Shown: piece after piece, positions 1 to 7,301 of the stretch
How the letters are laid out: each line of letters opens with the position of its first letter
Position numbering within the stretch: position 1 is the stretch's first letter
Source: Bacteroidota bacterium
Lineage (GTDB): Bacteria > Bacteroidota > Bacteroidia > 2-12-FULL-35-15
Direction of reading: 5' to 3'
Length of the DNA stretch: 64,000 nucleotides
Assembly (NCBI GenBank): GCA_005772895.1
Contig: SXIH01000062.1
Coordinates: forward strand, 1 to 64,000
The notes under the pieces: generated by a model
What the model was told of the DNA's origin: nothing
Database searches by the model: none
Seen by the model: the letters and a program-made list of their open reading frames with translations, nothing else
Translations under genes and position numbers: made by a program

Positions 1-10
1 CACCTGGGCA
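1..10 (+). tRNA. Possible 3' acceptor end of a tRNA-Leu cut by the window edge
   Basis: The first ten bases (CACCTGGGCA) fit the last T-stem bases, 3' acceptor strand and discriminator A of a tRNA whose 5' strand would read GCCCAGG. A T-rich stretch follows. No CCA is encoded. Ten bases are too few for certainty; the tentative Leu call rests partly on the inverted tRNA-Leu-like fragment just downstream. Confidence 0.3.
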
Positions 11-30
11 TTTTATTTTTCTTCGTTTAT

Positions 31-88
31 GCTGTTAAGAGACCAGCGCGTCTACCATCCCGATAGCTATCGGGACCGCCACACATAT
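31..88 (-). pseudogene. Broken tRNA-Leu 5' half interrupted by an 18-bp palindrome
   Basis: Read on the minus strand, bases 82-76 (GTGGCGG) and 57-40 (TGGTAGACGCGCTGGTCT) match the D-arm and 5' anticodon stem of a bacterial tRNA-Leu. The few bases normally between them are replaced by the perfect palindrome TCCCGATAGCTATCGGGA at 58-75. No matching 3' anticodon stem, T-arm or acceptor strand follows, so this is a remnant and not a functional tRNA. It is inverted relative to the possible tRNA end at 1-10. Confidence 0.45.
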
Positions 89-170
89 TCATTAATTTGG
101 GAAAGCGGGACGCAAAACTATCGATTTGTTTTGGATTAGCAAAAAAATATGCTCAAAACCACTAATTTTC

Positions 171-202
171 TTTGCCAAAAGTCCATTTTTTACTACATTT
201 GC
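171..202 (+). promoter_or_regulatory. Bacteroidota-type promoter of prs
   Basis: TTTG at 171-174 is followed by TACATTTGC at 194-202, a full match to the TAnnTTTG -7 element, with 19 bp between. The start of transcription would fall near 205-208, about 15 nt upstream of the ATG at 222. This rules out the upstream in-frame start at 126. Confidence 0.75.
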
Positions 203-221
203 AACCCTTATAAAAAAGGCA

Positions 222-1157
222 ATGAACTATAAAGTAAAAATATTTTCAGGTTCTACTACTCGTACTTTGGCGGAAAATATCGCTAAAACGTACGGACAAG
301 AGTTAGGAAAAGTGTCTCTGCTTCGCTTTAGCGATGGGGAAATGCAAACATCCTATGAAGAAACTGTGCGTGGAAGTGATGTGTTTATCATCCAGTCTAC
401 CATGCCTCCTGTAGATAATTTATTTGAGCTTTTATTGATGATTGATGCCGCTAAACGTGCTTCTGCTCATCAAATTATAGCTGTTTTGCCTTATTTTGGT
501 TATGCCCGTCAGGATCGTAAAGACCAGCCACGTGTTGCAATAGGCGCTAAAATGGTGGCCAATATGCTGGCTGCAGCTGGTGCTACACGTATCATTACTA
601 TGGACTTGCATGCTGATCAGATTCAAGGATTTTTTGATTTCCCTGTTGATCATTTATATGCTTCTTCTATATTTTTGCCTTATATCCAAGGCTTGAACTT
701 GCCAAATTTAACAATGGCAGCGCCTGATATGGGTGGTTCAAAAAGAGCAAACGCTTATGCTAAATTTTTGAAATCAGATATTGTTATCTGCTACAAACAA
801 CGCGCAAAAGCAAATGTAATTGAGAGCATGACAGTTATTGGTGAAGTGGAAGGAAAAGACATTGTGTTGGTTGACGATTTGATTGATACAGGAGGAACAT
901 TAACAAAAGCGGCTGATATGATGTTGGACAGAGGCGCAAACAGTGTAAGAGCGGTTTGTACGCATGCTGTTTTATCAGGTAAAGCTTACGAAAATATTGA
1001 AAAATCACGATTAACAGAATTGGTTGTTACCGACACAATTCCATTAACACAACAATGCAGCAAAATAAAAGTGGTATCTGTTGCCGATTTATTTGCAAAA
1101 GTATTGCACAGTGTTCATAGTTTTGAAAGTATAGCATCCAATTTTATTGTATCATAA
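222..1157 (+). CDS. prs: Ribose-phosphate pyrophosphokinase
   Basis: Makes PRPP from ribose 5-phosphate and ATP in the cytoplasm, feeding purine, pyrimidine, His, Trp and NAD synthesis. The 311-residue product has the usual family length. It shows the N-terminal SGSTTRTLAENIA segment, the catalytic loop YARQDRK, the MDLHADQIQGFF region and the PRPP-binding motif DIVLVDDLIDTGGT near residues 216-229. The reading frame extends upstream to 126, but the promoter at 171-202 lies inside that extension and family members begin at MNYKVKIFSG, so the ATG at 222 is chosen. It is followed by rplY and pth, a grouping seen in many bacteria. Confidence 0.97.
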   Translation: MNYKVKIFSGSTTRTLAENIAKTYGQELGKVSLLRFSDGEMQTSYEETVRGSDVFIIQSTMPPVDNLFELLLMIDAAKRASAHQIIAVLPYFGYARQDRKDQPRVAIGAKMVANMLAAAGATRIITMDLHADQIQGFFDFPVDHLYASSIFLPYIQGLNLPNLTMAAPDMGGSKRANAYAKFLKSDIVICYKQRAKANVIESMTVIGEVEGKDIVLVDDLIDTGGTLTKAADMMLDRGANSVRAVCTHAVLSGKAYENIEKSRLTELVVTDTIPLTQQCSKIKVVSVADLFAKVLHSVHSFESIASNFIVS

Positions 1158-1170
1158 GACATTAAAAGCA

Positions 1171-1217
1171 TTGCGCCAATTATTTATAAACGTTGACTGG
1201 CTGGCGCAACAGTCAAC
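1171..1217 (+). promoter_or_regulatory. Two overlapping, mutually exclusive hairpins upstream of rplY
   Basis: TTGCGCCA (1171-1178) is perfectly complementary to TGGCGCAA (1202-1209), and GTTGACTG (1192-1199) to CAGTCAAC (1210-1217). The arms interleave. With no spacer between the two 3' arms both stems cannot form together as a standard pseudoknot, so they are best read as alternative 8-bp hairpins. They end 16 nt before the rplY ATG. No U-run follows, so control, if any, would act on translation or RNA stability. Confidence 0.5.
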
Positions 1218-1233
1218 ATAAAAAAATAAAAAA

Positions 1234-1869
1234 ATGAAATCAGTATCTATTAGCGGTTCGCCACGTGCGAACGTAGGGAAAACAGATGCAACAGCTTTGA
1301 GAAATTCAAAGCGAGTACCATGTGTATTGTACGGAGGTAAAGAACAAGTTCACTTTTCTGTGTTAGAAGCAGACTTTAAAGACTTGATTTATACTCCTCA
1401 TGTAAACACTGTGGACTTAGACATAGAAGGCAAAAAATTCAAAGCCATCCTACAGGAAGCGCAATTCCACACAGTAAAAGATAATCTTTTGCATGTTGAC
1501 TTTTTAGAAGTAATTGCTGGAAAACCAGTAACAATGAGTATTCCCGTTAAAACAACAGGAACATCTCCTGGAGTTAGAAATGGTGGTAAATTGAACAAAA
1601 AATTAAAAACTTTAAGAGTAAAAGGATTAGTAGAAAAAATGCCTGATACTATTGATATCGCAATTGATAAACTAGAAATTGGTGATGGCGTTCGCGTTGG
1701 AGATTTAAAATTTGATGGATTAACGTTTTTAAATGCGGCTAATGTTACTGTTGTTAACGTACAAGTAACACGTGTTGTAGTTGAAGAGCCTAAAGCTGTT
1801 GCTCCGGTTGCGGCTGCTGCAGCTCCTGCTACCCCTGCTGCTGATGCGAAAGCTCCTGCTAAAAAGTAA
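1234..1869 (+). CDS. rplY: 50S ribosomal protein L25 (long CTC/TL5 form)
   Basis: Binds 5S rRNA in the large ribosomal subunit. The 211-residue product is the long two-domain form. The N-terminal 5S-binding domain spans about 1-95 (starting MKSVSISGSPR, with RVPCVLYGG), and the beta-rich TL5/CTC domain about 96-185 (PVKTTGTSPGVRNGGKLN). The tail is low-complexity Ala/Pro-rich and ends in AKAPAKK. It follows prs by 76 nt, a gap holding two alternative hairpins, and is closed by two tandem terminators. Confidence 0.95.
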   Translation: MKSVSISGSPRANVGKTDATALRNSKRVPCVLYGGKEQVHFSVLEADFKDLIYTPHVNTVDLDIEGKKFKAILQEAQFHTVKDNLLHVDFLEVIAGKPVTMSIPVKTTGTSPGVRNGGKLNKKLKTLRVKGLVEKMPDTIDIAIDKLEIGDGVRVGDLKFDGLTFLNAANVTVVNVQVTRVVVEEPKAVAPVAAAAAPATPAADAKAPAKK

Positions 1870-1875
1870 TTTTTA

Positions 1876-1905
1876 ACCCAGATATTTATCGTCTGGGTAG
1901 TTTTT
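1876..1905 (+). terminator. First of two tandem intrinsic terminators after rplY
   Basis: ACCCAGA (1876-1882) pairs with TCTGGGT (1892-1898) around a 9-nt loop, followed by AGTTTTT. It starts a few bases after the rplY stop. Confidence 0.75.
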
Positions 1906-1920
1906 CTCAAACACTAATTT

Positions 1921-1950
1921 AAACCCAGACATTTATCGTCTGGGTTTTTT
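1921..1950 (+). terminator. Second tandem terminator after rplY
   Basis: A perfect 10-bp stem, AAACCCAGAC (1921-1930) with GTCTGGGTTT (1938-1947), encloses a 7-nt loop and runs into T residues. It is near-identical in sequence to the terminator about 45 bp upstream, as if duplicated. It ends just before the pth promoter region. Confidence 0.85.
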
Positions 1951-1969
1951 ATTTTCGTAAATTTGAACA

Positions 1970-2536
1970 ATGAGTAAATTTCTAATTGTTGGATTGGGAA
2001 ATATAGGAGATGAGTATGAAAACACTCGTCACAATATCGGATTTACAATTTTAGACACTATTGCGAAAGAAAACAGTTTTAAATTCACAATTGATAAACT
2101 TGCTTCAATAGCTACATATAAGTTTAAAGGAAAAACATTAATTTTGGTTAAGCCTTCTACCTATATGAACTTAAGTGGAAAAGCAGTAAATTACTGGTTG
2201 CAGGCAGAAAAAGTTCAGAAAGAAAATTTATTAGTTCTTACAGATGATTTAGCTTTACCTTTTGGTTCTGTTCGCATGAAAGGAAAAGGGAGTGATGGCG
2301 GACACAACGGATTAAAAAGTATTCAAGAAACATTGGCAAGTTCTGAATATGCCCGCTTACGTTTCGGAGTTGGCAACGAATTTTCAAAAGGGAAACAAGT
2401 AGATTATGTGCTAGGGAAATGGGATGCAGAAGAACAGAAAGGATTAGAACCAAGAATTAAATTAGCAATTGAAATGATTCAAGGATTTGCTACAATTGGA
2501 TTACAACGCACAATGAGTGCTTATAATAATAAATAG
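1970..2536 (+). CDS. pth: Peptidyl-tRNA hydrolase
   Basis: Cleaves the ester bond of peptidyl-tRNAs dropped from ribosomes, recycling tRNA in the cytoplasm. The 188-residue product matches family length and carries FLIVGLGNIGDEYENTRHNIGF with the catalytic His, the KPSTYMNLSGKAV motif, the LTDDLALPFG segment with the conserved Asp, and KGSGGHNGLKS-like KGSDGGHNGLKSI. A TAAATTTG -7 box at 1958-1965 lies only five bases before the ATG. This suggests a separate promoter with almost no leader, although no clear -33 TTG accompanies it. Confidence 0.97.
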   Translation: MSKFLIVGLGNIGDEYENTRHNIGFTILDTIAKENSFKFTIDKLASIATYKFKGKTLILVKPSTYMNLSGKAVNYWLQAEKVQKENLLVLTDDLALPFGSVRMKGKGSDGGHNGLKSIQETLASSEYARLRFGVGNEFSKGKQVDYVLGKWDAEEQKGLEPRIKLAIEMIQGFATIGLQRTMSAYNNK

Positions 2537-2559
2537 ACAAACAACTAAACTTGATAAAC

Positions 2560-3480
2560 ATGAAAAAAATTACTCTACTCTTTTTTGCAGTTACTTTTAC
2601 GGTTTTTGCAAATGCTCAGCTTTTGTACACTTTTGACAGTGTAAAAACAACTTCAGGAATGATTGATCCAACACCTGTTCCAGTTGGAGGTGCAGGAGTT
2701 ACTTGCGGAAGTTTTTCTGCAACAGGAACTCCTACAAATTCATTGGCTGCTTTTCGTTTCGACTTTTCTGGTTGGGCGCTTGGATCAACTGGTGGTGCTG
2801 CAGATACTTTGTATTCTGGGATGACTGGTTCGGTTAATACTGCTGAATATTATGAGGTAACATTAACTCCAGGTGTTGGATATTCTATTACCGGAGATTC
2901 TATCAAATTTGATTTCGAACGTTCAGGAACAGGAGTTAGAACTTACAGTGTTCGCTCTAGTTTAGATGGCTATACTGCAAATTTAACTGCAGTTTATGGT
3001 TTGCCAACAACAAATGTGGATGTTCAAGCTGGAAATGTTTTCTTTCTTAAAAAAGATATTACTTCTCTTCAAACTAGAAATATTATTGTTTTAGGCCCAA
3101 CTTTCATGAATCTTGTTACTCCTGTTACCTTCCGTTTTTATGGCTGGAATGCCGAAGGCACTGGTGGAACATTTAGCATTGACAATGTAAATTTTATTGG
3201 AAGCTCTACTTTGTTAACTGGAATAACTGAAAAAAGTAAATCCTCTGTTTCTGTTTATCCAAATCCTTCAAACGGACTATGTTTTGCAGACTTAGATGAC
3301 TTGACAGGGAAAATCACAATCACTGTTTCTGATATTATCGGGAATGTGATCTTAACAAAAGAAACAACTTCTAATGCAAGACAATCAATTGATCTGTCCA
3401 AATTGGCAAACGGGAATTATTTTATTCGTTTTATTACAGAGACTCAAGTGATCACCAAAAAAATTACTTTAAATAAATAA
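2560..3480 (+). CDS. Secreted protein with T9SS C-terminal sorting domain
   Basis: The 306-residue product begins with a Sec signal peptide (MKKITLLFFAVTFTVFANA, cleavage before Q). A beta-rich region of about 200 residues has no recognisable catalytic motif. The last 75 residues form a type A T9SS sorting domain: SVYPNPSNG, IDLSKLANGNYFIRF and the terminal KKITLNK. It should be exported by T9SS and surface-attached or released. An in-frame TTG nine bases upstream (2551) would only add three residues before the signal peptide, so the ATG is preferred. Function beyond secretion is unknown. Confidence 0.85.
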   Translation: MKKITLLFFAVTFTVFANAQLLYTFDSVKTTSGMIDPTPVPVGGAGVTCGSFSATGTPTNSLAAFRFDFSGWALGSTGGAADTLYSGMTGSVNTAEYYEVTLTPGVGYSITGDSIKFDFERSGTGVRTYSVRSSLDGYTANLTAVYGLPTTNVDVQAGNVFFLKKDITSLQTRNIIVLGPTFMNLVTPVTFRFYGWNAEGTGGTFSIDNVNFIGSSTLLTGITEKSKSSVSVYPNPSNGLCFADLDDLTGKITITVSDIIGNVILTKETTSNARQSIDLSKLANGNYFIRFITETQVITKKITLNK

Positions 3481-3493
3481 AAATCTATTTCAC

Positions 3494-3528
3494 AAAAAAA
3501 CCCAGGCAATAATTGTCTGGGTTTTTTT
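3494..3528. terminator. Bidirectional terminator between convergent genes
   Basis: AAAAACCCAGGCAAT pairs with ATTGTCTGGGTTTTT (one G-T pair), with A-run and T-run on opposite sides, so it can stop transcription from both strands. It serves the T9SS gene ending at 3480 and the minus-strand lipoprotein gene ending at 3543. Its CCCAG/CTGGG core resembles the two terminators after rplY. Confidence 0.85.
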
Positions 3529-3542
3529 GTTTCAGGAAATCG

Positions 3543-4415
3543 TTATTTAATTATTTCGTTTCGGACTTTGTTTACTGCTGCTGTTAGATCTGCCAACTGT
3601 TTACTGGAATAACTACACAAAACGTTAGCGTTTCCTGCATTATCTTGTTTAACAACAACTGCAATTGGTTCATACGCCTGCTGAATTGAACCAAGCTTCA
3701 TATACAAATCATCAAATTCCGGTTTTTTATCCATGTAGTTTGATAACTCTAATACGTTTTCTAAAAATAATTTCTGTTGACCAATTAAATTTCTAAACTC
3801 TTTTTTATTTTGAATGCTTGGATGATTCAAAGATAAATACAACCCTTCAATATAGGTTCCCGCCAAAATATATAAGCCATCCTCTTCTCTTTTATTTTCC
3901 TGAAAATATGATTGCCACTGCCCGAACGACTTTAAAATAATTGTACAAAGCGAATCTGAATTATCAAGATTTTTTTCAAACTGTTTAAATTGATTGGAAG
4001 TAACATTTGCTGAAATCTGAAGATCGTTTAACAAAGTATTTACTTCTTTATAATAATTTAAAGTTGTTTGTTTTTGTCCGAACAATGTTGAATAACCTAG
4101 ATCTGTTGTGTAAACACCTAAGTTAATTGCCCGCAAATAATCTGAAGAGAAAGAGCGATTTTTTTTAGCTGGAACTAAAAGCTTTTCAGAAAATACAACA
4201 TTCCCGTTTTTTAAAACAGTAGAAATTTGTAATGGTGCGGGTAGTGCAAATACCGCAGCGGTATTATCAGTAGTGTCTTTTTGTGTGGAAATTTTACTTA
4301 ATGAATCGTTTACCATCGTTTCATTAATATTTTTCGAATCTCCACCACCACATGAAACAAAAAATATCGAAAAGCTAAATAAAAAAAGTATGCTTGTTTT
4401 TTCTGTGAATTTCAT
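3543..4415 (-). CDS. Predicted lipoprotein of unknown function
   Basis: The 290-residue product starts with a lipoprotein signal peptide (MKFTEKTSILFLFSFSIFF, lipobox VSC with Cys22, then GGGDS). After a Ser/Thr/Asp-rich linker it is mostly alpha-helical (residues about 75-285), with no recognisable enzymatic motif. The Gly-rich stretch after the Cys suggests outer-membrane lipoprotein export in Bacteroidota. It lies 9 nt downstream of a T9SS-protein gene on the same strand and is probably co-transcribed with it. Confidence 0.7.
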   Translation of the reverse strand: MKFTEKTSILFLFSFSIFFVSCGGGDSKNINETMVNDSLSKISTQKDTTDNTAAVFALPAPLQISTVLKNGNVVFSEKLLVPAKKNRSFSSDYLRAINLGVYTTDLGYSTLFGQKQTTLNYYKEVNTLLNDLQISANVTSNQFKQFEKNLDNSDSLCTIILKSFGQWQSYFQENKREEDGLYILAGTYIEGLYLSLNHPSIQNKKEFRNLIGQQKLFLENVLELSNYMDKKPEFDDLYMKLGSIQQAYEPIAVVVKQDNAGNANVLCSYSSKQLADLTAAVNKVRNEIIK

Positions 4416-4424
4416 AAACCGGTT

Positions 4425-5399
4425 TTATTTAATGATGACTTTTTTAGAATAATTTTCTTTACGGGAATGCCCTCTCACAATATAAACTCCTGGTTTTAAA
4501 TTATTGTTTGCATCTACAGTAAATGAAAATGAACCTTTGTCATCACGTGCAGGAACCTTAGAATACACTTTGTGACCAGCTGCATCAATTAATTCAACAT
4601 TAATTTCAGGGCTTTCAGAATCATCACATCCTGATAAATCAATCACACACTCGCTTGAACAAGGATTTGGATAAACAGAAAGCACGCATCCATTCCCTGT
4701 ATTACTGAATTCAACAGAAATAGTTGAAGAATAAGCAAATGCACCATTAAAATCGGTCTGCTTTAACCTGTAATAAGATGTTCCTTCAATAGGTGTTTTA
4801 TCAATTGTTGAATAGCTTTTTATAGATGTGCTGTTTCCTGCGCCATCAACTGTTGCAACAACGTCATAAGAAACACCATTTGAAGAACGCTCTATAGTAA
4901 AAAAATCGTTGTTTGTTTCTGTTGCTGTTTCCCAAGTTAATTCAATGGAAGTGGAATTAGAAATTTTTGCGTTAAAACTAAGCAATTCAATAGGCAAAGG
5001 TCCAACGCCATAAGTTACTGGCCCTGATGTTGGTCCGGGACCATTCCAAACTGTTGCTCCGCATATATTTATTTTGGATCCGGGGTTTCCTCCTGTTAAT
5101 CGTCCTGTAGCAGAAAGGTTGACCTGTCCACCACAATCTAAATTTAATTTTTGACCATTTTCAAAGTCAATTGTCCCGTCAACATTTACTACCATGTCAA
5201 CGTAAGTAGGAGTATTAATATCCATTGTAACGGTAATTCCTGCAGGGATTGTTATTACATCATAATCAGCAGGGGCTCTCCCGCATGACCAAATAGCTGG
5301 ATCACTCCAGTCACCATCTCTGGTTGCAGTACAATCTGCCTTAAGGAGGTTAAAAGTTAGTAGGAATAAACAAATCAAACCAATTTTAGAGTAGTTCAT
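4425..5399 (-). CDS. Secreted T9SS-sorted protein with G8-like N-terminal region
   Basis: The 324-residue product has a signal peptide (MNYSKIGLICLFLLTFNLLKA, then DCTATRDGDW). Residues about 23-125 resemble the WSDPAIWSCGRAPADYD pattern of G8/parallel-beta surface proteins. A fibronectin-like module typical of Bacteroidota secreted proteins follows (LPIELLSFNAKISNSTSIEL, IERSSNG, SYYRLKQTDFNG). The last 80 residues form a T9SS sorting domain (VYPNPCSSE, LKPGVYIVRG, KKVIIK). No catalytic residues are recognised, so an adhesive or structural surface role is the most that can be said. Confidence 0.8.
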   Translation of the reverse strand: MNYSKIGLICLFLLTFNLLKADCTATRDGDWSDPAIWSCGRAPADYDVITIPAGITVTMDINTPTYVDMVVNVDGTIDFENGQKLNLDCGGQVNLSATGRLTGGNPGSKINICGATVWNGPGPTSGPVTYGVGPLPIELLSFNAKISNSTSIELTWETATETNNDFFTIERSSNGVSYDVVATVDGAGNSTSIKSYSTIDKTPIEGTSYYRLKQTDFNGAFAYSSTISVEFSNTGNGCVLSVYPNPCSSECVIDLSGCDDSESPEINVELIDAAGHKVYSKVPARDDKGSFSFTVDANNNLKPGVYIVRGHSRKENYSKKVIIK

Positions 5400-5488
5400 G
5401 GCTTTCTTCTTTTAAGTGTGTTTAACAAATATATGAAAAATCGCTATTTTTCAAAATTCTACCCTTAGAAAATAGGTTAATGTATCAT

Positions 5489-5496
5489 TATCTTTG
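5489..5496 (+). promoter_or_regulatory. -7 element upstream of uvrC
   Basis: TATCTTTG matches TAnnTTTG and ends eight bases before the uvrC ATG, implying a near-leaderless mRNA. No convincing -33 TTG at 19-21 bp spacing is visible. Confidence 0.4.
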
Positions 5497-5504
5497 GTGA
5501 ATAA

Positions 5505-7301
5505 ATGCAAAAATCCGAATTCATACAAAGTTTATTAAAAACATTGCCCAACAGTCCGGGGGTTTATCAATATTATGATTCTGATGGAAAAATAATTTAC
5601 GTTGGAAAAGCGAAGGATTTAAAAAAGAGAGTTTCCTCCTATTTTACAAAAGATCAATCTGAAAATGGAAAGACTCATATACTTGTAAAAAAAATTGTTG
5701 ACATAAAATTTATAATTGTTGCCACCGAATTAGATGCGCTTTTGCTTGAAAACAATCTCATCAAAAAATATCAACCTCGCTACAATGTTTTATTAAAGGA
5801 TGACAAAACATATCCTTGGATTTGTATTAAAAATGAACGATTTCCAAGAGTATTTACTACGCGCAATATTATAAAAGACGGGTCTCTTTATTTTGGGCCA
5901 TACGCATCCGTGAAAGTAATGCATACGGTTTTGGATTTGGTAAAACAACTTTTCAAACTACGCAACTGCAATTTGAATTTATCTGATGAAAATATTAAAG
6001 CAAAAAAATTTAAAGTTTGTTTAGAATACCATATTGGAAATTGTAAGGCTCCATGTATTGCCAACGAAAGTGAAGAAGAATACAATCTAACAATTTCAAG
6101 TATTAAAGAAATTATAAAGGGGAATATAAGCAATGTATCCAAACATTTGAAAACATTGTTGAATGAACATGTAAGCAAATTAGAATTTGAAAAAGCGCAT
6201 ATAATTAAAGAAAAAATTGATGCATTAGATAAATTTCAAAGCAAGTCAACCGTAGTGAGTCCAACTATAACCAATGTAGATGTATTCTCCATCACCTCTG
6301 ATGAAAAAACGGCTTATGTGAATTTTTTAAAAGTGGTGAATGGCTCCATTATTCAAGGCCACACCATTGAGTTGAAGAAAAAGTTAGATGAAAGTAATCA
6401 AGAGTTGTTAGCCCTTTCAATAGTAGAATTGCGCGAACGTTTTCACAGCGATGCCAAAGAAGTAATTGTCCCATTTGAAATTGAAACCGAATTTCCGAAC
6501 ATTGATTTTATTATTCCACAACGTGGAGACAAAAAACATTTATTAGAACTCTCCGAAAGAAATGTAGAATATTATAAAAGAGAAAAGATTAAACAAGAAA
6601 GTTTAGTTGACCCCGAAAGACATACAAAACGTATTCTGGAGCAAATGAAAAAAGATTTGCGTTTAACAGAAGAGCCTCGCCATATTGAATGCTTTGATAA
6701 TTCTAATTTTCAAGGAGCTTATCCTGTAGCTGCAATGACTGTTTTTAAAAATTGCAAACCAAGTAAAAAAGATTACCGCCATTTTAACATTAAAACAGTT
6801 GAAGGACCTGATGATTTTGCATCTATGGAAGAGATTATTTTCAGGCGATATAAAAGAGTTTTGGAAGAAAAACAATCGATGCCTCAGCTAATTGTAATTG
6901 ATGGAGGTAAAGGACAGTTAAGTGCAGCATTGGCTAGTATTGATAAATTAGGATTAAGAGGTAAAGTGGCAATTATTGGTATCGCTAAAAAATTAGAAGA
7001 AATTTATTTTCCGGGAGATTCTATTCCATTGTATTTAGATAAAAGAAGCGAATCATTAAAAATAATTCAGCAAATCAGAGATGAAGCACATCGTTTTGGA
7101 ATTACTCATCACCGGAGTAAACGCGACAAAGGAACTTTAAAAACAGAGTTGACAGAAATAAAAGGGATAAGTAATACAACAGCTCAAAAACTTTTGTCGC
7201 ATTTTAAATCCGTAAAAAAAGTAAAAGAAGCAAGTGAAGTTGAATTAATAGAAATAATCGGGAAGGCTAAAACTAAAATCATTCTTGATTTTTATAAATA
7301 A
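5505..7301 (+). CDS. uvrC: UvrABC excinuclease subunit C
   Basis: Makes the dual incisions in nucleotide excision repair together with UvrB. The 598-residue product has typical length. The GIY-YIG nuclease domain spans about 15-95 (LPNSPGVYQYY, IIYVGKAKDLKKR, YFGPYAS). A Cys cluster lies near 155-185 and a UVR motif near 205-235 (LEFEKAHIIKEKIDAL). The RNase H-like nuclease follows (IECFDNSNFQGAYPVAAMTV near 393, VIDGGKGQLSAA), with tandem helix-hairpin-helix at the end (ITEIKGIS-like TEIKGISNTTAQKLLSHF). Its last 23 nt overlap the 3' end of the convergent minus-strand gene. Confidence 0.97.
   Translation: MQKSEFIQSLLKTLPNSPGVYQYYDSDGKIIYVGKAKDLKKRVSSYFTKDQSENGKTHILVKKIVDIKFIIVATELDALLLENNLIKKYQPRYNVLLKDDKTYPWICIKNERFPRVFTTRNIIKDGSLYFGPYASVKVMHTVLDLVKQLFKLRNCNLNLSDENIKAKKFKVCLEYHIGNCKAPCIANESEEEYNLTISSIKEIIKGNISNVSKHLKTLLNEHVSKLEFEKAHIIKEKIDALDKFQSKSTVVSPTITNVDVFSITSDEKTAYVNFLKVVNGSIIQGHTIELKKKLDESNQELLALSIVELRERFHSDAKEVIVPFEIETEFPNIDFIIPQRGDKKHLLELSERNVEYYKREKIKQESLVDPERHTKRILEQMKKDLRLTEEPRHIECFDNSNFQGAYPVAAMTVFKNCKPSKKDYRHFNIKTVEGPDDFASMEEIIFRRYKRVLEEKQSMPQLIVIDGGKGQLSAALASIDKLGLRGKVAIIGIAKKLEEIYFPGDSIPLYLDKRSESLKIIQQIRDEAHRFGITHHRSKRDKGTLKTELTEIKGISNTTAQKLLSHFKSVKKVKEASEVELIEIIGKAKTKIILDFYK

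Noticed and set aside
1171-1217. H-type pseudoknot from the interleaved stems before rplY
   Set aside because: There is no loop between the two 3' arms to cross an 8-bp stem, so both cannot form at once; alternative hairpins are the better reading.
1398-1910. 170-codon minus-strand frame opposite rplY
   Set aside because: It is the antisense of the Ala-rich L25 gene and begins across the rplY terminator; low-complexity Thr/Ala content with no motif.
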